A program made the translations under genes and the position numbers. Below, in pieces: positions 1 to 8,194 of a stretch of DNA of 64,000 nt. A model generated the notes under the pieces. That model ran no database searches and was not told the origin of the DNA. It worked only from the letters and a program-made list of their open reading frames with translations. Where the stretch lies: the NCBI GenBank assembly GCA_017577945.1, contig PKQS01000009.1, positions 248,001 to 312,000 on the forward strand, in the 5' to 3' direction. The DNA is from Bacillota bacterium. GTDB lineage: Bacteria; Bacillota; Limnochordia; Limnochordales; ZCTH02-B6. Each line of letters opens with the position of its first letter. The first letter of the stretch is position 1.

Positions 1-1
1 G

Positions 2-340
2 TACCCGCGGCGCATGCCGTCGCCGGTGCGGCGGCTGTCGCTGGCCGACGTGGGGCAGCTGACCTTTGAGCTGCCCGACCGCGAGCGGTTTCCAGCGCTG
101 GAGCTGGCTTACGAGGCGGCGCGGCAGGGCGGCACGATGCCGGCGGTGCTGAACGCGGCCAACGAGGTGGCCGTGCAGCTCTTCTTGCAGCGGCGCATCG
201 GCTTCCTCGACATCCCCCGCCTTGTGGAGCGCGCGATGGCCGATCACGAGCCGCAGGCGGCAACGCTGGAGAACGTGTTGGCGGCCGACCGCTGGGCCCG
301 CAACGTCGTGAGCGGCTTTCGCCCGGCCGCCGTCGTGTGA
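2..340 (+). CDS. dxr: 1-deoxy-D-xylulose 5-phosphate reductoisomerase, C-terminal fragment (5' cut by window)
   Basis: Dxr (IspC) converts 1-deoxy-D-xylulose 5-phosphate to 2-C-methyl-D-erythritol 4-phosphate with NADPH in the MEP isoprenoid pathway. Only the last ~112 residues are in the window, read from base 2. The stretch [15 protein letters not shown] followed by [10 protein letters not shown] is the typical C-terminal helical domain of Dxr. The catalytic and NADPH-binding parts lie upstream, outside the window. The stop overlaps the region just before rseP, the standard Firmicutes order (dxr-rseP-proS-polC), so these genes are probably cotranscribed. Identification is confident; completeness cannot be judged. 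Confidence 0.93.
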   Translation, partial: YPRRMPSPVRRLSLADVGQLTFELPDRERFPALELAYEAARQGGTMPAVLNAANEVAVQLFLQRRIGFLDIPRLVERAMADHEPQAATLENVLAADRWARNVVSGFRPAAVV

Positions 341-354
341 CGAAGGGGGCAGAG

Positions 355-1449
355 ATGGTGAGCCCGCTGGCGCTGTGGGACCTGTTGACCACGTGGATTT
401 TGCCGTTCGTCGTCGTGTTCGGCACCATCGTCTTGGTGCACGAGGCCGGCCACTACCTGGTCGCGCGCCGCGTCGGCATCAAGGTGTACGAGTTTGCGAT
501 CGGCTTCGGCAAGGCGCTGGTGCAGTGGAAGCGCGGCGAGACCGTGTACTCCGTCCGGCTCTTGCCGCTGGGCGGGTTCGTGAAGCTGGCCGGCATGGAC
601 GCGGCGGTCGATCCCGAGGAGGAGGTCCCGGAGGACGACGAGCGGTCGTTCCTGAGGAAGACTGTAGCCCAGCGGATGGCCACCATCGCGGCGGGGCCGG
701 TGGCCAATTTCTTGCTGGCGTTCGTTCTCTTGTTTTTCTTCCACTGGGCCATCGCGGTGCCTTTCGCCGTCAGCGACGTGTTGCCCGGAAGCCCGGCCGC
801 GCTGGCCGGTATCCGGGCCGGCGATGTCATCATGGCGGTGGAAGGGCAGCGAGTCTCCAATTTGGCTGAGCTGAGCGCGGCGTTGCAGCGGTATCCGAAC
901 CAGACCGTCACCATCGAGATCGAGCGGGACGGGCGGCGGCTGGAGCTCCCCGTCGAGGCGCGGTACGACGAGGCCAGTGGGCGGGTGCTTATCGGCGTCA
1001 CCGTCATGGCGGGCGGTATGGCCGGCAAAGAGCGGCTGCCCTTCGGCCAAGCCGTTGGCCAGGCGGCTGCAGATACGGTGCGGTGGACGTCGGAGCTCGT
1101 GGCCTGGCTGGGCCGCATCGTCACGGGCCAGACTTCCGGCGCGGAGCTGCGCGACAGCTTGTCGGGGCCCATCGGCATTTTCCGCACGGTGGGCGAGTCG
1201 GCGCGGCTGGGAATCGGCTACTTGCTGCTCCTCGCCGCCGTGCTCAACATCAACCTGGGCTTGATCAACTTGTTGCCCGTGCCGGTGCTGGACGGCGGAT
1301 GGCTGCTGTTCTTGGCCATTGAGGCGGTGCTCGGCAAGCCGCTGAAGCCCGAGTACCAGGGCGTGGCCCAGTTCGTGGGCTTGACGCTGCTGCTGGCGCT
1401 GATGGCTTTCGTGTTCTACCTGGATTTGTCTCGCTTGTTCGGTGTCTGA
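355..1449 (+). CDS. rseP: RIP metalloprotease RseP (site-2 protease)
   Basis: Intramembrane zinc protease of the S2P family, which cleaves anti-sigma factors and remnant signal peptides in the cytoplasmic membrane. The zinc motif HEAGH lies at residues 29-33 in the first membrane helix, a PDZ domain occupies roughly residues 130-215, and the second metal motif LDG is near residue 312 in NLLPVPVLDGG. At 364 residues the length is normal. The ATG at 355 was chosen because a GAAGGGGG ribosome site sits just before it; an in-frame GTG at 337 overlapping the dxr stop is possible but has no such site. Its target is not visible here. Confidence 0.93.
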   Translation: MVSPLALWDLLTTWILPFVVVFGTIVLVHEAGHYLVARRVGIKVYEFAIGFGKALVQWKRGETVYSVRLLPLGGFVKLAGMDAAVDPEEEVPEDDERSFLRKTVAQRMATIAAGPVANFLLAFVLLFFFHWAIAVPFAVSDVLPGSPAALAGIRAGDVIMAVEGQRVSNLAELSAALQRYPNQTVTIEIERDGRRLELPVEARYDEASGRVLIGVTVMAGGMAGKERLPFGQAVGQAAADTVRWTSELVAWLGRIVTGQTSGAELRDSLSGPIGIFRTVGESARLGIGYLLLLAAVLNINLGLINLLPVPVLDGGWLLFLAIEAVLGKPLKPEYQGVAQFVGLTLLLALMAFVFYLDLSRLFGV

Positions 1450-1468
1450 GCGGGCGCGTCGCAGCGCC

Positions 1469-1488
1469 GAACGAAACGGATTTCGTTC
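1469..1488 (+). promoter_or_regulatory. Short perfect stem-loop ahead of proS
   Basis: Eight-base inverted repeat (GAACGAAA / TTTCGTTC) around a CGGA tetraloop, in the gap between rseP and proS and 13 bases before the AAGGAGG site of proS. No T run follows, so it is not a standard terminator. It could be a processing or mRNA-stability element; function unknown. Confidence 0.35.
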
Positions 1489-1515
1489 ATCGCCGGGGAA
1501 TAAGGAGGTCCGCCC

Positions 1516-3240
1516 ATGCGCATGTCGCAGCTGCTGGCGCCGACCCTGCGGGAAACGCCGGGCGAGGCGGAGATCGCCAGCCACCAATTGCTCCTTCGCG
1601 CCGGGTTTATCCGCCGGTCCGCCGCCGGCATCTACACGTACTTGCCTTTGGCGTGGCGCGTGCTGCGCAAGATTGAGCAGATCGTCCGCGAGGAGATGGA
1701 CGCCAAAGGCGGCCAGGAATTGCTGATGCCCATCGTGCAGCCCGCGGAGATTTGGCGGGAATCGGGCCGCTGGGATGAATACGGCGAGGAGATGTTCCGC
1801 CTCAAGGACCGCAACGGGCGGGAGTTCTGCCTCGGTCCCACCCACGAGGAGCTCATCACGACGCTGGTGCGGGCCGAAGTGCGGTCGTACCGGCAGCTGC
1901 CGCTGCTGCTCTACCAAATCGCGAACAAATACCGCGACGAAGTCCGCCCCCGCTTCGGCTTGCTGCGGGGCCGCGAGTTTATCATGAAAGATTTGTATTC
2001 GTTTGACCGGGACGAGGCGGGGCTGGACGTCTCGTACCGGAAGATGTACGAGGCTTACGAGCGGGTGTTCGCGCGCTGCGGCCTGAAGGTGCGCGCCGTG
2101 GAGGCGGACCCCGGGGCCATCGGCGGCAACGTCACGCACGAGTTTATGGTGCTGGCCGACGCCGGCGAGGCGGAAATCGTCTACTGCACGGCGTGCGACT
2201 ACGCGGCCAACACGGAAAAGGCCGCGAGCGCGCCGCCTCCGGAAAGCGAGGACGCCGGCGATGTTCCGCCGGCCCGCGTGGTGGACACGCCCGGCGCCCG
2301 GACCATCGAGGAAGTGGCGGCCATGCTGGGGGTGGAGACCCGGCGGCTGCTGAAGACGTTGATCTTCCTCGTGGACGGACAACCCGTGGCCGCGGTGGTG
2401 CGGGGCGATCACGACGTCAATCCGGTGAAGCTGCGGCGCGCCTTGGACGCCACCGAGGTCGTCATGGCGCCGGCCGAGGTCATCGAGCGCGTCACCCGTG
2501 CACCCGTGGGGTTCGCCGGTCCGATCGGCTTGGAAGGCGTGCGCATCGTGGCCGACCCGTGGGCGTGGGCCGTGCGCGATGCCGTCGCCGGGGCCAACGC
2601 CGCCGACAAGCACATGATGCATGTCGCGCCCGGACGGGACTGGCAAGCCCACGTGGTGGCCGACATTCGCACGGTGCGGCCGGGCGACGCGTGCGTGCAT
2701 TGCGGCCAGCCGCTGGCGTCGGCGCGCGGCATTGAAGTGGGACAAATTTTCAAGCTCGGCACCAAGTATTCCGCCGCGCTGGGGGCAACCTACCTGGATG
2801 AAAGCGGCCAGTCCAAGCCCATCGTCATGGGCTGCTACGGCATCGGCATCAGCCGGACGATGGCCGCGATTATCGAGCAGCACCACGACGAGAAAGGCAT
2901 CCGCTGGCCCGTCTCGGTGGCGCCGTACCACGTCGTCATCGTGCCGGTCAAGTACGACGACGCGCAGCAGCGGCAGGTGGCCGAGGAGCTGTACGAGCAG
3001 CTGCTGGCGGACGGCGTTGAAGTGGTGCTGGACGACCGGGACGAGCGGGCCGGAGTCAAGTTCAACGACGCGGACTTGATCGGCTTCCCGTACCGGATCA
3101 CGGTGGGTCCGCGGTCGCTGGCCGAAGGCGCCGTCGAAGTGACCAGCCGCGACGGGGCGCTGCAGCAGCTGGTGCCCGTCGGCGAGGCGGCCTCCTTCGT
3201 CCGGGCCCGGATCGCCGAGGCGCTCGCACAGCTGCAGTAA
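1516..3240 (+). CDS. proS: Prolyl-tRNA synthetase (bacterial type, with editing domain)
   Basis: Charges tRNA-Pro with proline in the cytoplasm. The 574-residue protein has the class II catalytic core ([10 protein letters not shown] near residue 115; [16 protein letters not shown] near 140), a YbaK-like insertion at about residues 255-375 that edits Ala-tRNA-Pro (conserved FLVDG and VKLRRAL), and a C-terminal anticodon-binding domain from about 470. The long form with the insertion is usual for bacteria. A strong AAGGAGG site precedes the ATG. It sits between rseP and polC as in many Firmicutes. Confidence 0.96.
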   Translation: MRMSQLLAPTLRETPGEAEIASHQLLLRAGFIRRSAAGIYTYLPLAWRVLRKIEQIVREEMDAKGGQELLMPIVQPAEIWRESGRWDEYGEEMFRLKDRNGREFCLGPTHEELITTLVRAEVRSYRQLPLLLYQIANKYRDEVRPRFGLLRGREFIMKDLYSFDRDEAGLDVSYRKMYEAYERVFARCGLKVRAVEADPGAIGGNVTHEFMVLADAGEAEIVYCTACDYAANTEKAASAPPPESEDAGDVPPARVVDTPGARTIEEVAAMLGVETRRLLKTLIFLVDGQPVAAVVRGDHDVNPVKLRRALDATEVVMAPAEVIERVTRAPVGFAGPIGLEGVRIVADPWAWAVRDAVAGANAADKHMMHVAPGRDWQAHVVADIRTVRPGDACVHCGQPLASARGIEVGQIFKLGTKYSAALGATYLDESGQSKPIVMGCYGIGISRTMAAIIEQHHDEKGIRWPVSVAPYHVVIVPVKYDDAQQRQVAEELYEQLLADGVEVVLDDRDERAGVKFNDADLIGFPYRITVGPRSLAEGAVEVTSRDGALQQLVPVGEAASFVRARIAEALAQLQ

Positions 3241-3298
3241 GCGTTCCCGGACGCAGCGCAGCGATGGGCCGCCGCACGCGGGAGGAGTCGGAGTCGAC

Positions 3299-3925
3299 AT
3301 GGCGAAAGTGGCGGCGGTCATTCCCGCTTACAACGAAGCAGCCAACATCGGCCGGGTGCTGCAGCGGGTCGTGCGCCATCCGCTGCTGGACGAAGTGATC
3401 GTCGTCTGCGACGGCTGCACGGACGACACCGCGGCCGTGGCGCGGCGCTTTCCCGTCACCGTCGTGGAGCTGCCCGTCAACGTGGGCAAAGGCGGCGCCA
3501 TGCTGGCGGGCGTGCGGCAGACCGACGCCGAGATCATCCTGTTCCTCGACGCGGACTTGGTCGGCCTGCGCGACGAACATATCCGCGCGCTAGTGGAACC
3601 TGTCCTGTTCGGGCGAGCCGACATGACCATCGGCGTGTTCGTGGCCGGCCGGGCCGCCACCGACTTCGCGCACTGGTTGGCGCCGTATCTTACTGGCCAG
3701 CGGGCGGTCCGGCGCGAGGTGGTCGAACACGTGCCGCACCTGGATGAGTCCCGGTTTGGCGCGGAGATCGTCCTCTCGCGCTACGCCGAGCGGGAAGGGC
3801 TGCGGGTCGAGCAAGTGCGGCTGCGCGGGCTCGCCCACGTAATGAAGGAAGAAAAGGCTGGCGCCTGGAATGGCTTCCGCGCTCGCATGCGGATGTACTG
3901 GGAGATCTTGCGCGCCTATTACTGA
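3299..3925 (+). CDS. Family 2 glycosyltransferase
   Basis: Short GT-A fold glycosyltransferase (208 residues). The N terminus VAAVIPAYNEAANIGRVL is the nucleotide-sugar binding start of GT2 enzymes, and LFLDADLVGL near residue 83 holds the DxD-like metal motif. There are no clear membrane helices, so it is probably cytoplasmic or peripheral. Donor and acceptor sugars cannot be deduced. It lies between proS and polC, where a glycosyltransferase is not part of the usual order. A GGGAGGAG site is about 10 bases before the ATG. Confidence 0.8.
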   Translation: MAKVAAVIPAYNEAANIGRVLQRVVRHPLLDEVIVVCDGCTDDTAAVARRFPVTVVELPVNVGKGGAMLAGVRQTDAEIILFLDADLVGLRDEHIRALVEPVLFGRADMTIGVFVAGRAATDFAHWLAPYLTGQRAVRREVVEHVPHLDESRFGAEIVLSRYAEREGLRVEQVRLRGLAHVMKEEKAGAWNGFRARMRMYWEILRAYY

Positions 3926-3978
3926 CGCGCCGCAAGGCGCGACCAGAGCCGACGTCGGCAGGATTCCGAGGTGCCTCT

Positions 3979-6900
3979 ATGAGCGTGTACATTATCGAAC
4001 CGGACGAGGCCGGCGCCCTGGCGCGCTTGTTGCCGGGTCTCTCCCCCGAGGAAACCGAAGCCGTGGCCGCGGCCCGTTTGCGGCGGGTGGAGGTGGACGT
4101 GGCCAGGCGCGCATGGCGCGTCGTTCTGGAAGGCGAAAAGCCCATCGGCGAAGCGACGCTGAAGAAGCTCGAACAGCGCCTGCTCAGCCAAGTGACGGGC
4201 GTGGATGAGCTGCAGTTCGTGTTCGAGGCTGCACCCCGCGGGTCGGGGAACGGGGCGGGCGCCTCCGGCGCCTCCGAAGCCGCCGCGGCGGTCGAATCCG
4301 CCGCGACGGCGTGGGATCCGTTCTTCGAGGTGCCGCCGCCTGAGCCGCCTTACGCCGAAGAGCCCGACGACGAGTACCTTGAACGGGTCTTGCAGCGGGC
4401 CGCCGCGGGCGGCATCTTGCAGGCCGGATACGGCGGCGAAGGCCGGCCGCGCCGGAGCGCCGGCAACGGCAACGGAAAAGGCAACGGGAACGGCTCGTCG
4501 CTGTTTAAGCCGCAGGTCGACGGCATGCCGACCCCGCTGCGGGAGCTGCGTTCGCCCCGGCCGGACGTGGTCGTCGAGGGCGAAGTGATGAAGTGGGAAA
4601 GCCGTGAAGTGCGGGGGGGCTTTCTGCTCAGCTTCGACATCACCGACCGCACCGATTCCATCACCGTCAAAGCCTTCGTCCGCGGCGAACTGCCTGAAAA
4701 CTCCCCGGTGCAGGAAGGCCGCTGGGTCAAAGTGCGCGGGCGCGCCGAGATCGATCGGTTTACGCAGGAGCTGGTCATTACGCCCACCGCCGTCGCGGAG
4801 ACGTCGCCGCGGGTGCGGACGGACGACCATCCCGAAAAGCGCGTCGAGCTGCACCTGCACACGAAGATGAGCAGCCTGGACGGCGCGGCGGATATCCAAG
4901 CGGTCATCGAACAGGCCGCGGCCTGGGGGCACCCCGCCGTGGCCATCACGGACCACGGCGTCGTGCACGCCTTCCCTGAGGCGTATCAGGCGGCCAAGAA
5001 GGCGGGCATCAAGCTCATCTACGGCATGGAAGGTTACTTGACCGACGACGCGGACGAAAAGGGACGGTCGTACCACATCATCATCCTGGCCGCCAACCGC
5101 AAAGGGCTGAAGCATCTCTACGAGCTGGTCTCGCTGTCGCACTTGCACTACTTCTACCGGAACCCGCGCATTCCGCGCAGCGAGCTCGTCAAGCGCCGCG
5201 AAGGCTTGATCATCGGGTCGGCCTGCGAGGCGGGCGAGCTGTTCCAAGCCATCTTGCGCGGCGAGCCTAAAGAGAGGCTGCGGGAAATCGCGTCGTTCTA
5301 CGACTACCTGGAGATTCAGCCCATCGACAACAACCGCTTCCTCATCGAGGACGGCACGCTGCCCGACGAGGAAGCGCTGCGCAACATCAACCGGCTCATC
5401 GTCCAGCTGGGCGACGAGCTGGGGTTGCCGGTCGTGGCCACCTCCGACGCGCACTTTTTGCACCCCGAGGACGAGATTTTCCGCCGCATCATCATGGCGG
5501 GCCACGGGTTTTCCACGTCGGAGCGGCCCACGCCGCTGTATTTCCGCACGACGACGGAGATGCTGCAGGAGTTCGCCTATTTGGGCGAGGAGCGGGCGCG
5601 CCAGGTTGTCATCGAAAACACCAATGCCATCGCGGCTCGCTGCGAGGAGATGGCGCCGCTGCCCAAAGGGCTGCACGCGCCGAACTTGCCGGGGGCGGCC
5701 GAGGCCATCGAGCGCATTGCCAAGGAGACAGCTCGGAAGCGCTACGGCGATCCGTTGCCGCCCATCGTGGAGGAGCGGCTGCAGCGGGAGCTGCGCTCCA
5801 TCATCTCGAACGGCTTCGCGTCGCTGTACTACATCGCCCACAAGCTGGTGCAAAAGTCTCGCGAGGACGGATACTTGGTCGGCTCGCGCGGTTCGGTCGG
5901 ATCGTCCCTAGTGGCCACCATGTGCGGCATCACCGAGGTTAACCCGCTACCGCCCCACTACGTGTGCCCGCAGTGTCACTGGAGCCAGTTTGTCACCGAC
6001 GGGTCGGTGCAATGCGGCATCGACTTGCCGCGGCGCGATTGCCCCCGGTGCGGCACGCCGCTCGACAAGGACGGCTTCGACATCCCGTTCGAGACGTTCA
6101 TGGGCTTCCACGGCGACAAGGTGCCCGACATCGACTTGAACTTCTCCGGCGAATACCAGTCGCGGGCGCACCAATACGCCGAGCAGTTGCTGGGCAGCGA
6201 GAACGTGTATCGCGCAGGCACCATTGCGACGCTGGCCGAGCGGACCGCGTACGGGTACGTCAAGAAATATCTAGAGTCCGTCGGCGTCGAGGCGCGAGCC
6301 GCGGAAGTGGATCGCCTGGTGCGGGGCTGCACGGGCGTGCGGCGCACGACGGGCCAGCACCCGGGCGGCCTGGTGGTCGTTCCCGAGGGGGAAGACATCC
6401 ACGACTTTACGCCCGTGCAGTATCCAGCCAACGACCGCAGCGCCGGCGTCATCACGACGCATTTCGACTACTCGGCCCTCGAGGACAATCTGGTCAAGCT
6501 GGACATTCTGGGCCACGACGATCCGACCATCCTGCGCATGCTCCAAGACCTGACGGGGGTCGACGTCACCCGCATCCCGCTGGACGACCCGGCGACGATG
6601 GCCATCTTCAGCGGCCTTGAGTCGCTGGGCCTAACGCCCGCCGACGTGGGCGGCGACGTGGGCACGCTGGGCATTCCCGAGTTCGGCACGCCGTTCGTGC
6701 GGCAGATGCTGGAGGACACCCGGCCGCGGACGTTCGGCGAACTGGTCCGCATCAGCGGCTTGTCCCACGGCACCAACGTCTGGCTCAACAACGCCCAGGA
6801 CTTAATCCGCGAAGGCAAGGCCACGCTGCGGGAAGTCATCGCGACGCGCGACGACATCATGTTGTTCCTTATTCAAAAAGGAATGGACGCGGGCAACGCC

Positions 6901-7545
6901 TTCCGCATTATGGAGCAGGTACGCAAGGGGAAAGGGCTCAAGCCCGAAGACGTGGAGCTGATGCGCCAGTTCGACTTGCCGCCGTGGTACATCGATTCGT
7001 GCCAGAAAATCAGCTACATGTTCCCGAAGGCCCACGCCGCGGCGTACGTCATGATGGCGTTTCGCATCGCCTACTTCAAAGTGCACTACCCCGAGGCGTT
7101 CTACGCGGCGTCGTTCACGGTGCGGGCGGAAGAGTGCGACGCCGAGCTACTGGTGCAAGGCAAAGACGCGATCCGGCGCGCCATCGAAGCCGTCGAGCGC
7201 AAAGGCCCTGACGCCACGGCCCGCGACAAGGCGGTGGCGTCGACGATGCAATTGGTCTTGGAAGCGCTGGCGCGCGGCATCAAGTTCCGCCGCGTGCACC
7301 TGTACGAGTCGGACGCCACCCGCTTTAGGGTGACACCGGAAGGCTTGCTGCCACCGTTTATTTCCCTGAACGGCGTGGGCGTCGCCGCGGCGGAGAGCAT
7401 CGTTCAAGCCCGCGAACAAGGCCGGTTTACGTCGGTGGACGACCTAAGGACGCGCGCGCGGCTGACGAAGAGCGTCATCGACACGCTGCGGCGCCACGGC
7501 ACGCTGGAAGGGCTGCCGGAGACGGATCAATTGACGCTGTTTTAG
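3979..7545 (+). CDS. polC: DNA polymerase III alpha subunit PolC, lacking the inserted 3'-5' exonuclease
   Basis: Replicative DNA polymerase of Firmicutes. The 1188 residues contain an OB domain (about 197-275), a PHP domain starting at VELHLHTKMS (about 290), the motif GSRGSVGSSL near 630, a four-cysteine zinc site (CPQC near 662, CPRC near 690), and the catalytic PDIDLNF near 715. In Bacillus PolC a DEDD exonuclease of about 190 residues interrupts the PHP domain. Here the sequence runs directly from GMEGYLTDDA (near 350) into SYHIIILAANRKGLKHLY, so the exonuclease is absent and proofreading would need a separate protein. The rest aligns well with typical PolC, so this does not look like a frameshift or decay. 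Confidence 0.95.
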   Translation: MSVYIIEPDEAGALARLLPGLSPEETEAVAAARLRRVEVDVARRAWRVVLEGEKPIGEATLKKLEQRLLSQVTGVDELQFVFEAAPRGSGNGAGASGASEAAAAVESAATAWDPFFEVPPPEPPYAEEPDDEYLERVLQRAAAGGILQAGYGGEGRPRRSAGNGNGKGNGNGSSLFKPQVDGMPTPLRELRSPRPDVVVEGEVMKWESREVRGGFLLSFDITDRTDSITVKAFVRGELPENSPVQEGRWVKVRGRAEIDRFTQELVITPTAVAETSPRVRTDDHPEKRVELHLHTKMSSLDGAADIQAVIEQAAAWGHPAVAITDHGVVHAFPEAYQAAKKAGIKLIYGMEGYLTDDADEKGRSYHIIILAANRKGLKHLYELVSLSHLHYFYRNPRIPRSELVKRREGLIIGSACEAGELFQAILRGEPKERLREIASFYDYLEIQPIDNNRFLIEDGTLPDEEALRNINRLIVQLGDELGLPVVATSDAHFLHPEDEIFRRIIMAGHGFSTSERPTPLYFRTTTEMLQEFAYLGEERARQVVIENTNAIAARCEEMAPLPKGLHAPNLPGAAEAIERIAKETARKRYGDPLPPIVEERLQRELRSIISNGFASLYYIAHKLVQKSREDGYLVGSRGSVGSSLVATMCGITEVNPLPPHYVCPQCHWSQFVTDGSVQCGIDLPRRDCPRCGTPLDKDGFDIPFETFMGFHGDKVPDIDLNFSGEYQSRAHQYAEQLLGSENVYRAGTIATLAERTAYGYVKKYLESVGVEARAAEVDRLVRGCTGVRRTTGQHPGGLVVVPEGEDIHDFTPVQYPANDRSAGVITTHFDYSALEDNLVKLDILGHDDPTILRMLQDLTGVDVTRIPLDDPATMAIFSGLESLGLTPADVGGDVGTLGIPEFGTPFVRQMLEDTRPRTFGELVRISGLSHGTNVWLNNAQDLIREGKATLREVIATRDDIMLFLIQKGMDAGNAFRIMEQVRKGKGLKPEDVELMRQFDLPPWYIDSCQKISYMFPKAHAAAYVMMAFRIAYFKVHYPEAFYAASFTVRAEECDAELLVQGKDAIRRAIEAVERKGPDATARDKAVASTMQLVLEALARGIKFRRVHLYESDATRFRVTPEGLLPPFISLNGVGVAAAESIVQAREQGRFTSVDDLRTRARLTKSVIDTLRRHGTLEGLPETDQLTLF

Positions 7546-7552
7546 CTCCTTA

Positions 7553-7581
7553 TTGCGCAGGGAATTTGACAGTGATATACT
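7553..7581 (+). promoter_or_regulatory. Candidate sigma-A promoter for the rimP-nusA-infB operon
   Basis: TTGCGC, 17-base spacer, then TATACT preceded by TG (extended -10, TGATATACT). It lies right after polC and before the rimP leader hairpin, so it can start the large rimP-to-truB operon. Assigned by inspection only. Confidence 0.55.
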
Positions 7582-7610
7582 ATTGCTGTCAACGATGAGC
7601 GTCGTCGGTG

Positions 7611-7640
7611 CGAAAGAGTGGGGCTGTCCCCACTCTTTCG
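7611..7640 (+). promoter_or_regulatory. Perfect 13-bp stem-loop in the rimP leader
   Basis: The arms are CGAAAGAGTGGGG and its exact complement with a CTGT loop. The hairpin begins about 30 bases after the candidate promoter and ends 55 bases before the rimP start. A run of seven T falls 12-13 bases after it, too distant for an ideal terminator. I recall similar GAGTGGG...CCCACTC hairpins ahead of rimP in other Firmicutes. An attenuator or processing role for this operon is inference. Confidence 0.6.
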
Positions 7641-7695
7641 ACGTGTAAGGCGGTTTTTTTGCAACGCAAGCTGCTGGCCGCGGGAGGGAGCGGGC

Positions 7696-8157
7696 ATGGC
7701 CGCCAAGCGACCGGCGGAAATCGCCGCCGAGCTGGCCGAAGAAGTGGCGAGGCCGCTGGGCCTGGAAATCGTCGACGTGGAGTTCCGTAGGGAATCCGGC
7801 GGCCGGGTGCTGCGGGTGTTCATCGACAAGCCCGGCGGCGTGACGCTCGACGACTGTGAGGCGCTGAGCGAGGAGCTGAGCCGGCGGCTCGACGAAGTGG
7901 ATCCGATTGAGGAAAGCTACAGCCTCGAAGTGTCGTCGCCGGGAATTGAGCGGCCGCTGAAGAAGCCGCAGGACTTCGAGCGGTTCGCCGGGCGCTTGGT
8001 GCATGTGCGGACGTTCGGGCCCATCGACGGTCGCCGCAACTTCCGCGGCGAGCTGCTGGGACTGGATGGCGAGCAGATCGTCATTCGCCTGGAGCAGGGC
8101 GAGGCGCGGATTCCGCTCGAACAAGTGGCGAAAGCCCGGTTGGTGGCACAATTCTAG
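7696..8157 (+). CDS. rimP: Ribosome maturation factor RimP
   Basis: Assembly factor for the 30S subunit. The N-terminal domain carries VARPLGLEIVDVEFRRESGGRVLRV-type sequence with the conserved FIDKPGGVTLDDCEALS (about residues 37-53); SPGIERPL near 80 marks the junction to the C-terminal SH3-like domain. The 153-residue length is normal. The ATG at 7696 follows a GGGAGGGA site; upstream in-frame starts would run through the leader hairpin and are rejected. First gene of the operon with nusA, rnpM, ylxQ and infB. Confidence 0.93.
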   Translation: MAAKRPAEIAAELAEEVARPLGLEIVDVEFRRESGGRVLRVFIDKPGGVTLDDCEALSEELSRRLDEVDPIEESYSLEVSSPGIERPLKKPQDFERFAGRLVHVRTFGPIDGRRNFRGELLGLDGEQIVIRLEQGEARIPLEQVAKARLVAQF

Positions 8158-8194
8158 CACACGAGGTTAGGCAGCTGGGAGGCTGGGGCCGAGC

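Noticed and set aside
244..3321. A 1025-codon open frame on the minus strand antisense to rseP and proS
   Set aside because: It is antisense to two clear genes, is rich in Arg/His/Gln/Val typical of frame shadows in GC-rich DNA, and shows no recognisable domain or ribosome site.
3919..5853. A 644-codon minus-strand open frame antisense to polC
   Set aside because: Shadow of the polC codon pattern; no domain, and polC is unambiguous.
7566..7581. TTGACA followed by TATACT ahead of rimP
   Set aside because: The two hexamers are only four bases apart, so they cannot be one promoter; TTGCGC at 7553 gives a 17-base spacer and was used instead.
7641..7660. T run after the rimP leader hairpin read as a standard terminator
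   Set aside because: The run begins 12-13 bases after the stem, too far for intrinsic termination; reported as a leader hairpin.
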